Shown here: piece after piece, positions 1-10,735 of the stretch
Numbering within the stretch: position 1 is the stretch's first letter
Layout: the number at the start of each line of letters is the position of its first letter
NCBI GenBank assembly: GCA_016808115.1
Contig: JAEQBH010004427.1
Span: 124,001-188,000, forward strand
Length of the DNA: 64,000 nt
Source of the DNA: Tetrastigma voinierianum
Taxonomy: Eukaryota > Streptophyta > Magnoliopsida > Vitales > Vitaceae
Reading direction: 5' to 3'
The notes under the pieces: generated by a model
Told to the model about the DNA's origin: nothing
Seen by the model: the letters and a program-made list of their open reading frames with translations, nothing else
Database searches by the model: none
Translations under genes and position numbers: made by a program

Positions 1-503
1 CAAAAACATCTTTACCCGTAGGGAAGGCCCAAGTATCGCCCTCCAACCGGGCCGGGGGACATAATGCCTAGACTTATCTTCCTCTAATCAGGAACTATTT
101 CTACTCCTACGGAACCTGGGTCTCAAGAAGGACTTGACACAAGGATTACCCGGTTGATCTCTCAATCTAAAGACGCCCCCCCTCTCACACACATAATCGC
201 TGGGCGGTCAAACACTTGAAAGACAAATCGCGCTGCGCGTGCCACTGTGGGCCGGCAATTGTGCTGCGCTGCAAAGAACGTCTTCTCTGCTAGCTGAATC
301 ACTCATTTCCCATAAATTTGATTATCTTCCTTCTCCATAAAGGAAGCCGAGGGAATCAAAACAAAGGAAGGTACGCGATTCTCGACTTAAAAGACTTTGG
401 CTCCCTTTCACTCTCCGTGATTCCCCGATCCGACTTAGCATCGAAGAGTGCAAGCGGCGAATTTATCGCCGCTTTTCCTTGATCAAGCTTTGGCAAGTAT
501 ACG
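1..503 (+). repeat. 5' LTR of Tat-like element 1 (right part only)
   Basis: Bases 1 to about 503 are a diverged copy of about 8405-8945. Shared landmarks in the same order include ACATCTTTACCCGT, AAGTATCGCCCTC, CTAGACTTATC, AACTATTTCTACTCCTA, CTCTCAATCTAAAGACGCC, a CTCCATAA segment and CACTCTCC. The left end is cut by the window. No primer-binding site could be recognised after it. Confidence 0.75.
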
Positions 504-1091
504 ACTTTTTCGCTATGCTAACGCCCAACGATCTAACGACTCGTAAAATTCAAGAGACTACACCGCACCTGCGGGAACGACTCAAGCAAAAAGCTCATCT
601 GCCGATTCAGAAGGGTCAGCTACATCCGCTTTCAGCGGATTTCACATCCCCCAACTTTGGTGGGCCATCCCACTTAATCGTCTGCTTTGTCACCATGACT
701 GCGAACTCCAATGAATCAATCTCTCCGGAATATCACCCTCTCACGGGCGCTTAAGATATGGAGGCAGCCAGAGGAATAAAGGTGACAAACGGGTCGACCA
801 AGCAGAGTCAGGTCACTCATCTATAACAGAAAACGACGCCTACGGCTCGCCTCTCGAAGGTGAACGGATCAAAAATGCAAGAGGGAGAAGCACTTACACC
901 CCTAGTTAAACAAATAAAGGCAAGGAACCTATCCCGCTGGAAGATAACGACGCCGCAATGGATGACGAAATATCTTTCTGGGCAGCCTTTCGCTTCCGGT
1001 GATTTAACACCCAAAGAACAAACCCGGAGGTCGAAAGAAGAAAAAGGCCCCACGCTGCTCTAGCTCCGCCCGCCACGGCACGCCCCATCCC

Positions 1092-2420
1092 GTGGCAGAA
1101 TTCAGCCAGAAAGGCAACAAGCGCCCGAACACATTCCCACGGCCGGTGCACCCATCATTTCCGTTCGGGTATCCCACCTTCGAAGCTGCACCAATCCCAT
1201 ATATGCCTGCACCTACTACTGTTCGGGGACTTGAGGACATGCTCTCGTCCCTATTAGGTCAGCACATCCTGAGTTATGAGCCTCCCCGCGACTTTGCCAT
1301 ACCTGTCAAGCCTATGTAAGGATTACTTCCTGCACCAGATAACCACATGTCGACTTCAACCAAGCGATGATTCCTGAAAGTGAAATGCGACCGTCTTCAG
1401 AAAGTGTTCCCAACTAGCCTGGCGACCCGCCCGGTCTAGTCTAACAAACTCGAGGGGATCCATCAACCGTTCAATAAGTCAGGTTGTATTGCTTCCAAGA
1501 TTATACTGTCAGCCAAAGGGAAGCATCGGGCTTCACTACAAACCATCTTCAAGCGTGAGGATGAATCCATTCAAGATTTCACCGTAAGATTTCGGGTGTC
1601 ATTCAACGACCGATGCATACATCATGGATGCGCTTCTACAAAATTCAAGAAGCTTCAAGCTATACCTTTCTTCCACCTGCCATCTCCGACCCCTCACAAT
1701 GAAGAACTATACAGACGCATAAATAATCTACACTAGAAGATAATATCTCGCAACCTCCCAGAGGACAATGATTACCACTAAAATACCAAGTCGATCGCAA
1801 AGCGGCAAAATGAGAAGAAAGTGGGGTTGTGGTAAGAACTGTATACTCCTGTGAGCAACAGAGAAAGAGGGAACCTCTCCAGTTCACCCCTCTGAACATC
1901 TCCTACGATAGGCTCCTCCCTCTCATCCGAGATCACCCCGACTTTAAATGGCCTCAAGACTAACTCGGGCCTGATCCAGCAACACGATCTCTAAGGTGTG
2001 ATTACCAGCCAGGACTACGGCATGAAAACTAACCTGAGCCGAACCCTAAAGTTCCTACGAGAAACTCCATTCTGCCAACTCCACCAAAGGATATATTCGG
2101 GGATTTCGCCCGCAGAGCAAAACCGCTCCAAAAGTCAATAGAAGGAACAGCTGGCCAATTTGGCTCGAACCCCTAAGACACCATCAATTACATATTTGGG
2201 CAACCTCACGACGACCGGGATCAACCAAGAGCTGCAGGAGAAAGCCGCGCACGAGCGCCACGCTCAAACCCGGTAAACAATCTTTACATCAATACCTCCC
2301 GAAAACAAAGCAGGCAGCAAACTACCGACGACCATCCTTTCCCCTCCCATTAACCCGTCCGGTGTGGTCATCACACTCCACACCACGATGCACTCAGGCT
2401 TACTTTATGCATTAACAAAT
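1092..2420 (+). pseudogene. gag remnant of Tat-like element 1
   Basis: Short open segments in changing frames read like a plant Gypsy gag. A 75-residue open stretch spans 1092-1319. From about 1440 there is a retrotrans_gag-like passage ending in a DFTVRF-type motif near 1580. Around 1920-2200 are pieces like the gag C-terminal linker, with HPDFKWP and later INYIFG, which recall the end of Tat gag polyproteins. In the family gag forms the virus-like particle. Several stops and frame changes make this non-functional. The assignment rests on motif recognition only. The stretch 504-1091 holds only short unassigned ORFs, and 2421-3139 (expected protease) shows no certain catalytic motif. Confidence 0.5.
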
Positions 2421-3139
2421 CTCATGTACACAGAGTGTTTGGCTGACCGGTAAATACGACCAACTGTTAATAAATTCTTCCAAATTCCTTTAGGCGTATG
2501 AAAAGTTCAAATTTGCAAGTCGCCGTGATGTTTAGTCTGGGTCTTATTTAACAAGTCAATTCAAACTATCGATATTGCTTCTCCCATCAAGGTAAGGTCT
2601 ACTCGCCAGTCTTATTCCTCAATCACAAGACTCAGGCCATACATTGACATCGCTGGTCTGCCTGGTCAGACGCTACAGCAAAGACTTAACCTACCATAAA
2701 ACAATCAATTACCTAACACGCTGCATAAATTGATCCTCTCGAAAGCAAAATTAATTAGTAGCTCGCCAAAGGCTACTACCGTCAAGACAAGAGCTTATAG
2801 CAGAAAGCTCCAACACTCGTCTGAGACCCAACTCCAACAGAACTCTGTGCCGCCTCAAAGTAAAGTTCTATGACAGTGGAACAATCGGGCTATGTATCCT
2901 CGAATTAATATCATAGGCAGTTCGATAAGCAAACTTATGTCGGGCCTCCCTCGTCTCAGAGGAAAGAACAATTCCGACAGGTTTTGCTTTGTAACATCGA
3001 TGTATTCGCCCTGACGGTCTTGACATGACAGCATTAGCTCTAAGAGATGTTTCCTAGCTAAGCTTAATGTCATCCCGCCTCGCTGCCGATCAAACAAAGA
3101 GTAAGGCGTTTCCACCTGGACCGCCATTAGGTTATTTAG

Positions 3140-4030
3140 GCTGAAGTAGATAAGCTTTTGAAAGCAGGGTTCATCAGAGAAATCAAGTACCTAGAATGGT
3201 TGGCCAATGTGGTGGTGGTACCCAAGAAAGGTGGCAAATGGAGAGTATGCGTAGACTATACTGATCTCAATGACGCATGCCTAAAAGACAGCTTCCCTTT
3301 ACCCCAGATACCAAATCACACGCCACTAGCAGTGGCATGGATGTTTTCGCTCCTCGAGGCCTCTCTCGATACCAGATCCCTCACGCACCCATCGATGCGC
3401 AAAAACAGCGCTTATCACCCCACACGACTTTCGCGATAACGCAATGCTCGCTGACGAAGAATATCGGCGCAAACTTATCGAGAATGGTGACCAAGATGTT
3501 TGCACTGTCGAAAGTAAAACCAATGAGGTATGATGATCGATTTGATATGTCAGAGGTCCCACGTGGGCCCACCCTTCCACACATCATTGGGATCACAGCA
3601 GGCTGACTCAAACTGAAAGCATACGACATAAAACTCCTAATCCTTCAAAGTGCAACTTCTCGGGTCAACGCAGATCTCATTCTGGTCACAGACCCTGTAG
3701 AGGGACAGAATAACCTTTCTCACCCATGGGCTATCCTGCACTCAAATTCCTTAATTCTAGAAAAGGACACAATACCGATTGGCTCATCGGTTCCTTATAT
3801 CTCCATCTCCCCCGTTTCCTCACGTAATCGTTTAAAGCCATTCTCGCAACCCTCAAGAGGGCCAACCCCGGCGGATGGAATGACGAGCGTGATCACCCTT
3901 ACGGCAATCAAGAAATATCTAGCTTAACCTCTGGGCCCTCGCTAACCCCGGGGCCAATGAGACACTCGTGATATCTAGCAGCCTCGATGTCAGCAGCTGA
4001 GTGCCGCCTAATTTCCATCTTAAGCCTACG
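3140..4030 (+). pseudogene. Reverse transcriptase / RNase H remnant, element 1
   Basis: Starting near 3140 the frame reads AEVDKLLKAGFIREIKY, then WLANVVVVPKKGGKWRVCVD and SFPLPQI, the hallmark fingers region of a plant Gypsy RT. After a frame change ANLSRMVTKMFA (about 3470-3505) corresponds to the region ahead of the active site. At 3529-3537 the codons read Y-D-D, so the usual Y-V/I-D-D box has lost one residue. NPSKCNF follows in another frame near 3640. From 3840 a diverged connection/RNase H start with LATLKRANPG and AIKKYLA can be traced to about 4030. In the family it copies element RNA into DNA. The damaged active site and many frameshifts mean no activity. Confidence 0.8.
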
Positions 4031-4194
4031 GCCCTTCGAACGGGAATCGGACATAGTGTGATCGCCTCCCTACCGCCCGCCGAAGAAGTTATTGCTAAAG
4101 TGGCCACGATTACCAAAGAATGGATGTAGGCCGAGGCTTTCGTGATCAATCAAAGATAAGGATTGCTCACTTAGTTTATCCGGGAAGAACATCG

Positions 4195-4530
4195 CTTGCT
4201 CCATTTGGTATTCCCCCTCGCTCAATTATATTTGACAATCCGCCCCACTCTGATAGCTCGTGCCTATAGAAATTTTTGTCGTGAGTTGAAAATAAAGAAT
4301 CGAGACTCCACTCCCTGTATCCTCACATGCGCAGGCTTCTAACAAAACCCCATCGACCGCATCAAGAAACTAAGGCTGGGGATTCGCTAAAGGCAAATGG
4401 TAAACGAACTCTGTGGTACTTAAAGCATGTGATCCATCGCTGTAAGAACACCGACATATCCCCTTCGTGGTGACTACCTGGGCCGGACGGAAGCCATAAT
4501 CCCTACTTAAAATCGTATGCCTACGCTTCT
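4195..4530 (+). pseudogene. Integrase core remnant, element 1
   Basis: The plus strand reads FGIPPRSIIFDN near 4205-4245, matching the integrase core segment around the second catalytic aspartate (usual form FGIP..IVSDNG). A degraded segment follows, then LKANGKRTLWYLKHV near 4390, where intact relatives have the Q-S-N-G-Q segment before the catalytic glutamate. At least three stops interrupt it. Integrase inserts the cDNA copy into the chromosome. Downstream, 4531-4970 is probably decayed integrase C-terminal sequence, but I see no firm motif there. Confidence 0.6.
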
Positions 4531-4974
4531 CGAACTGGGGCCAAGGTTCGAGCAAATGGAAAGCATGTGAGTCTATAGTTATGACCTAGGACATCGCCGT
4601 ATAAACGCACGAGACAAATTCATCAGACATAAGATCTTACCACCGCCAATTAGCAAACTTGTACAATAGGCGCCGTGTCAACCTTTCGAGTGTTCGTACC
4701 TGTGGAATCCATCCCAAGGAAAGGTCTTCGAGAATTACAACCGATCCAAATCCGCCAAAGTTTCAACCCAATCGAAGGTCCATATATCAGAATACGAGCT
4801 GGCGAAACCGGCAGCATTTCCAGACTAGATAAAACTAGACGGAATTAATCTAAGATACTTGAATGGAAATGCTACATTTGACTCCCCAAAAGATACTTAT
4901 CATCAGGCATTGATTAGGTCTCTAACCGTGTTTTCATTTCAAATTTTAATTATCTAAGTCTAGGAACTGCTGAC

Positions 4975-5275
4975 GCCCCCATTCGAACCACTATGGTCGA
5001 TGCCCAATCGGTTCATTACTAAGACGGAATCCGCTGATGCCCCATCCCCGCGTATGGTTGATGCCCATACCGCTCATTACTCCAGTCCCCGAACGGTTGA
5101 TGTTCATTCACCCGCATGGTTGATGCCCAACCGGTTCATCGCTAAATCGTGAAACTATTAATTTATCCGCCCCAAGATGCATTGATGCCCCAAATAGTTC
5201 ATTACTAAGTCCAGGCAAGTGTGATGTTCCATCCGACCCAGTATTGTTGATGCTCAGTTGAATCATCCATCTATG
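4975..5275 (+). repeat. About 62-bp tandem repeat, about 5 units, after pol of element 1
   Basis: A degenerate unit built on GTTGATGCCCAACCGGTTCAT plus a short spacer recurs with its GTTCATTACT-type landmark at about 5011, 5073, 5134, 5197 and 5260, a steady 61-63 bp spacing. It lies between the end of pol and the antisense ORF. Subrepeats in this 3' untranslated region are known in Tat/Ogre elements and can seed satellite DNA. Confidence 0.75.
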
Positions 5276-5343
5276 CCTACCCTTCTAGACAAAGTAAAAT
5301 TAATTGACCAAAAAGAAGAAAAAAAATAGAGCAAGTAACTACA

Positions 5344-7330
5344 TCAGTTTTTCAAAACAACACATCCTTTATTAAACTCGCCATGACAACAAAAGTCGGG
5401 GAGGTCCCCACGGCAACATAAATCCCTTGGGCCCCAGAGGCGTCCCCCATCCTCCATAATTACTTTGACGGGAGACTCTAATCGGTACCTAACCCAACCC
5501 TGGGACTCCAAAGACTCTCGTCTTACTCTTAACATCTACATCAGATCGCTGGTATGGAACCTCAGCTGAAGACGAACCTCGAAGATTGATGAAAACTCGT
5601 GGAGGTAGCGCTTTTGATGTGGTCCTGTAAGATCCCATTGATCACTAAGCTTACTTCCACAAATGTTGTGTGTGAAGGCACAACAACCATATCTATAATT
5701 GAAGATCACGCCAAAGTCAGGGTCAAAAGCCTCTTTCCACAAATTTCTTCTTCTCTTAGCAAATACTGACTCCTCGTCAACCTCGGGCTCTTTGCTACCT
5801 CGAGCTCCAGGAGTAAAGAAACTAGTTTGTCTACTATACGATCGTCTCTCCTCGCCTTCCGGGTAATACCGATGCGCCCAAGGCGCGCCGCCCCGAACAA
5901 CGCACCCTTCCGACCGCCTTCCCGAGGCGTACCCAAGGCATAAGCTCGACCGCCAACTCCAGATATTCCACTTGCACTCGAGCACTCCCCGTCGCTTCGA
6001 CATCCAATTTAGTCATCGACGCTTCATGTCGAGCGACATCTCTCTGCACTCTCAAATCGAACCGCCTTCAATGTGGGCCTTCTCGGCCTCCGCCCTTAAC
6101 GCGTGAATCCCGCCTCCGCCTCCATTAAGGAAGCACTTAGGGCCTTCTGGTCGAAAACAATCGACGGCGTGAGTCAGAATTCTTCAGATCCCGCAGCCGA
6201 CCGTGAATCCCCGATGTCGGTAAGCCATGTTTCTGGATGGCAAAGGATACCGCGAATGGATATATTAAGGATACGACAATGACTAGAAAATAATGCTAGA
6301 ACACTACATAAAGAATTACTGTTTACTAGTTCGCCGATTACAAAGTTACTTGCCATGCACCATCCCTGTCTTCAACCATCCGCAAGAGGTCCTCTTGACG
6401 GCGGGAAGCGAGAGCCGAGATGGCATGCTCTTCCTCCTTTCCCTACCGCATGGTTACTGAACTGCAAGAGCGCCTGCACAAATCGTAAGCGGCCCATCGA
6501 AGATTCGCCTCGTTAAAGCGGCCCAAATGATCTATGACCTGGGCACCCTTCGCCGTAGAGCTAAAACTTCCATGTGTGGAGCTCCGGCCTCGCGGAGGAT
6601 GATACGACCAAGAGCGCCTGCCAGCAACCGCGGGGCCCGCTACGCTCGTACCGGATACAAAGACCCCTTCGCCCGCTACGAGCTCGCTTCGGAGGATGAA
6701 CAACTGATCGCGCGGGCCGAAGAGGCCTCCCTCGATTCCACTAAGGTGGTGTTCTCCAAATTTGGCTTTTCATTCGAACCCATCTCAGGCAAACCTGAGA
6801 TGACTATCGCTTCTTTCACATCCGCCCTCTCCTACCACCCTCAGTGGACGGCTTCAATCCGCCGCTTGAAGCCAGCATCGCGCTTCCGTCCTCCGGCAAG
6901 GCAGGAACTGTGTCGACATTTCCTTCCCTCATTTTCTTCTTCCCGATCCATGGATGAGGATCGATACTGTGGGGAACCCAAGGACGAATTTTCCACTCGA
7001 CCTCAGAACCTCAGCTGGCGTCCCTTTCTTTCTCTTCAACGCCTCATGTGGATCGAACCTTCTTCGCTAAAGGAAGTCGCTCCAAACGGGCTACCCCCTT
7101 CGCCCCTCGCAAGATACTGTGGGGCTTCATCCTAACTCACTAGCAGCAGGAAGGTTGCCTGTGCAAGGCAATGTGATACCAATTCCCGACCAACCACCTC
7201 GGTCTCCGGTTCCCTGCTTAAAGATGAGCGCCCAGAGCAATTTTAAAGGTTCAAGTAAAGAACGTAATGCTCCCTCCCACAAGTAAAACCCAATGATGAC
7301 TCTATATATCAAGCGCCTAGGAGCTCGCAT
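5344..7330 (-). pseudogene. Antisense ORF region of Tat-like element 1 (coiled-coil protein remnant)
   Basis: Between pol and the 3' LTR the longest open frames run on the minus strand, including one of 155 codons at 5536-6003. Read right to left, the region has heptad-like passages rich in Ala, Glu, Arg and Leu (about 6530-5850), then a more structured C-terminal part (about 5750-5590) with WKEAFDPDF followed by NYRYGCCAF. Antisense ORFs downstream of pol are known in Tat-lineage elements, where their function is unknown. Element 2 has a similarly placed antisense region. The frame is broken several times. A 202-codon plus-strand ORF at 6527-7135 overlaps it and is judged a shadow. I do not assign a function. 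Confidence 0.4.
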
Positions 7331-8174
7331 GCATTAAATGCATCGGCCGACGCATCACTTACTAGGTAATCTAACTCAGTAACGCTATTTCTAGGGCACG
7401 AAGATGAGCGCGGCTAGGCCGCTGTGGGCCCTACGCCCATCATAATCACAGTTTGGCCGGGCGGGACATGTTACGTTTCATAAGAATTACTAAGGGCCAA
7501 TTCCATTCCAAGTTTTTATCAATTATCAAATGTCACAAATTAAGTGATATGAGGAGCTCATGTACTACCCCTTAACATGGGATCCGAGCGAAGGAACAAA
7601 TTACAGCAAGGACAATAAAAATATCGAGAGTTAATTTCATTAATTACGCCTAAAAGGCGTTCAATTACATAATGAACGCTACAACAAAGCGGTCGCACTG
7701 GGCCATATAACTCAATATAGGCCAAGAGAAAGAAGAAGAAACCTCAGAGAAGAAGAAGAGGTCCTACAAAAAAAAGAAAAAAAAAAGAGAAAGAGAGAGA
7801 GAGAGAGAGCCCCTGGGCTGTTTAGAGGGGACATTCTGGGTCAGCAGAGCATTCCATTTCGCCTTTTCAAACCACCCAAGGACGCTGCACTTAAAGGGGG
7901 CAAGTATATAACTCAAGAATATTCCTCTCGAATGCAAAATTCCAACACTCGCCAGCCTCAGGCCTTCGCCCGCATACATACTGATAATCACGTCCAAACC
8001 CCCTTCATAAGCCTCTTCCATGCAACAATCCTAAAAGTCCGACTGTCGGCGACGCCTAAACAAATCTCCCCACTGAAAAACCAACAATAGCTAGTGGCAC
8101 AAAGGAATCCGCCACCCTGTAAGCCTTTTATAGATGCCTCAACCTTCAAGGGAATCCCAAACAACTACATCAAA
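7331..8174 (+). other. 3' untranslated tail of Tat-like element 1
   Basis: No coding signal is visible. The stretch includes a purine-rich low-complexity tract at about 7725-7810 ending in a (GA)n run, similar in kind and position to the purine-rich tract downstream of pol in element 2 (29280-29500). A clear polypurine tract next to the presumed LTR start was not found. Confidence 0.5.
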
Positions 8175-8985
8175 TGTGACACCCAAAATAGAAAATTCAC
8201 CGGTAATGCGCACGTTGGAACATACAAGATTAATAATAGTGCTATTGTTTCACATTAAGCTGTAGCCATTAAATGAAGCTCTTTTTTCCAACCTGTAAGA
8301 CTCGCCTCCCCAAATGGTGAAAAGGGGGCATTGCGGTACTCGTGCCTAGAGCGCCTCTACCATTCACCAAGCCCAAACACATGCTCTACCATTCACAAGG
8401 CCCAAATAGAGGCCCAAAACATCTCTTTACCCGTTGTGGAAGGCCCAAGTAGCAGGCCAAGTCCAAGTATCGCCCTCTAGCCGGCCAGGGGACACAACTC
8501 CTAGACTTATCCTCCCTTAGCTAGTAACTATTTCTACTCCTAGCCGGAAACTGTCTCTAAGAAGACGGCCCTGGCTAAGGTCATCTCACTAATCTCTCAA
8601 TCTAAAGACGCCCCCCCCCTTTAACCGGCTTTTCGAGGTGGTTAAACACTTCTTAAAGGCACAAATTACGCATGTTGCGCCACCAAAAATGTGAAGAATG
8701 CGTCACGGCGCAGCACACCCTTTCCCTTCCGTTTTAAGGAAATCACCTATTTTCCATTAAACTGGATATCTTCTCCTCCATAATGCATGAGGAATCACAC
8801 AAATGTTAGTTTATTCGATCTCTCAATGGTAAAAAGATCGACTATTTCACTCTCCATTCCCTTATCAAACTTGCAAAGATCGTAGAAGCACATGCAATTC
8901 AATCACGTTTCCTCGATTGTTTTTTGCATGGCATATTGTCGACAAGCACGCTCCAAGATCCAGCTTACTTTAAAAATCTCGCACT
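8175..8985 (+). repeat. 3' LTR of Tat-like element 1
   Basis: It matches the partial 5' LTR at the window start over about 500 bp with many indels. A plausible start is TGTGACACCC at 8175. The end is less clear, because similarity to the 5' copy fades near 8945 and histone H4 sequence begins at 8991. The left boundary cannot be checked against the 5' LTR, whose first part lies outside the window. Confidence 0.65.
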
Positions 8986-8990
8986 ACATC

Positions 8991-9239
8991 CGTGACAACA
9001 TTTAGGGCATCACTAAGCCGGCTATTCGATGTCTTGCGAGAAGAGGTGGAGTGAAGAGGATCAATGGGTTGATCCACGAGGAGACCAAAGGAGTTTTGAA
9101 GATCTTCCTGGAAAACGTTATTCGCGATGCTGTGACTTACATTGAGCACGCCAAGCCAGCGGAAGACTGTGCTTAACTGCCATGGATGGTTTACGCTTTC
9201 AAGAGGCAGGGAAGGACTCTGTATGGATTCGACGATTGA
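8991..9239 (+). pseudogene. Histone H4 copy 1, 5'-truncated pseudogene
   Basis: The frame opens at codon 23 of H4 (RDNI), then has a TAG in place of Gln27, then continues through ITKPAIRCLARRGGVKRI, GVLKIFLENVIRDAVTY and, after a small frame disturbance around residues 77-84, YAFKRQGRTLYGF with a TGA at 9237-9239. H4 is the nucleosome core partner of H3. Changes from the nearly invariant plant protein include R36C, S47N, Y51H, T73I and loss of the final Gly-Gly. Codons 1-22 are missing and retroelement sequence takes their place, so the element probably inserted into this gene and the 5' part may lie left of the window. Its 3' flank differs from H4 copies 2 and 3, so it is a separate H4 locus. 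Confidence 0.88.
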
Positions 9240-10735
9240 GATTCATTATAAATGAATTTGCACCGTTCTGTAAGAGTCATCATCCTGAATTTTCCTTAAT
9301 TTCTTTTCTTAGCTCTTAGATTTTTGTTTTTTAGGGTTTGTGATATGTAGATGTTTTTCTGCAAATGGTGAGAACTGCTGTTTTTCATTGAAGAGACTTG
9401 CTACATGCTCGAATCTATTCATTCCTCTAGCTTGCAGAAATTGTCAAAGCCGTTGTGTGGTAATGGCAGGGGAGGATCTAAAGCAAAATTCGTTCGATCG
9501 ACTGTTTGGATAATTTGGAATGCTTATTTTATTGAATTTGCAGAATTTCTCTTGCAGCTTTATTTGGTTGTATGATCCTGTCCCACACTTTAAAGGACAC
9601 TGAATTTAATTTATTAATTTAAACCTATAAATCTATTCATTATCTTATTTTTAAATTATTAAAAATTTGTTTCTCAATTTATCAAGTGGTATTGTCAATT
9701 ATTGAGCGACTTGAAATGTTGTGTTATAAAGTGAAAACAATAAAAATAGAAATATACGGATTTAAAGGCATTCATCATTTAAATTTATGAATCCCCAAAA
9801 TCTCTAATGTTTTCTTGAAAATAACCTATTTTGAATAAAAAAGTGTTTTTCTATTTCATGTAATTATATTGTTTCTTTGTAAGAAAATAAGAAAGATAAC
9901 TTTGTTAGAATGGTAAACAATTAATAAAGGGTCATATTTCATAATTTCAATATTTTAGTTTTTAAAAGGCCATTTCATCAAATCACCCAAAAAAAATATC
10001 TATCCATCTATACCATATGAATATTATATAATTCTCTGATTTTTTAGCATAAGTCTATTTGGTCAAACTGTCTTAAACCCTTTTTATTTCAATTGAGCTT
10101 ATGATGTAATATTCTAGGTGTAGCAATTGAAACTATGCTAATAGATCAATGAACAGTCAAATGTTTATATTAAAGATCATGAATAGTCAAATGTTTAGCA
10201 ACTTTCATGGGGATAGTCGAGAAAAAATTGTAGATAAGAGATCTAATTTTTTGTTCATTCCTTATTAATAATATCTTGAATAAATTTATAAATAGACTCC
10301 ATATTCTTTAATGAAGGATTTAGGATAATTTCTTAAAAACAAAATAATTATAATAGAAGATATTTATGCTAGCTCTTTTTTTGTCATGTGTGGAAGAGCA
10401 TGTAATTACTTGGAATGTATGTTGTAACTTATAAATTCAAAGCATTTTATGTAAATAAATATTTTTCAATCAAAAGAAGTTTTGTATTTGCCTATAGGAT
10501 GAGCTATTATGAGAAGGTATTCCAATAAAATGAGTAATTAAATAATGAAGAGGAATGAATCTCTATGTGAAAGAAGAAAGTTTTGATGTGAAATACTGAA
10601 GAGTTAAAAGTGTATGTATGATTGTGACATTAACCATCATTATTTACCTTGGCTATATCTCTAGTAGTGGTTAGGTTTCATTAAGAGACTCTCCACTTTA
10701 TATGTAAAGATAAGTTTATTTGAAATAAGATGTAG
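9240..10735. other. H4 copy 1 3' flank and AT-rich spacer
   Basis: The stretch is AT-rich with no credible ORF and no repeat shared with other parts of the window. The first few hundred bases, with T-rich segments, are presumably the 3' UTR and downstream region of the H4 pseudogene. Nothing further could be identified. Confidence 0.6.

Larger units (their letters stand above)
1..8985 (+). mobile_element. Tat-like Ty3/Gypsy retrotransposon 1 (decayed, 5' LTR truncated by window edge)
   Basis: A long LTR retrotransposon in plus orientation. The order is partial 5' LTR (1 to about 503), gag remnant, a stretch too decayed to read as protease, reverse transcriptase/RNase H, integrase, a tandem-repeat block, an antisense ORF region, a purine-rich low-complexity tract and a 3' LTR (about 8175-8985). 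The RT-RNase H-integrase order is that of Ty3/Gypsy. The RT wording and the antisense ORF downstream of pol resemble the plant Tat lineage, which is inference from motifs. All frames are broken by stops and indels, so the copy is inactive. Its right end lies against H4 copy 1. The missing part of the 5' LTR and any target-site duplication lie left of the window. Confidence 0.75.

Noticed and set aside
6527..7135. Longest ORF of the window (202 codons, plus strand)
   Set aside because: It overlaps the antisense ORF region of Tat-like element 1, has no recognisable domain and its composition fits the shadow of the minus-strand coiled-coil frame.
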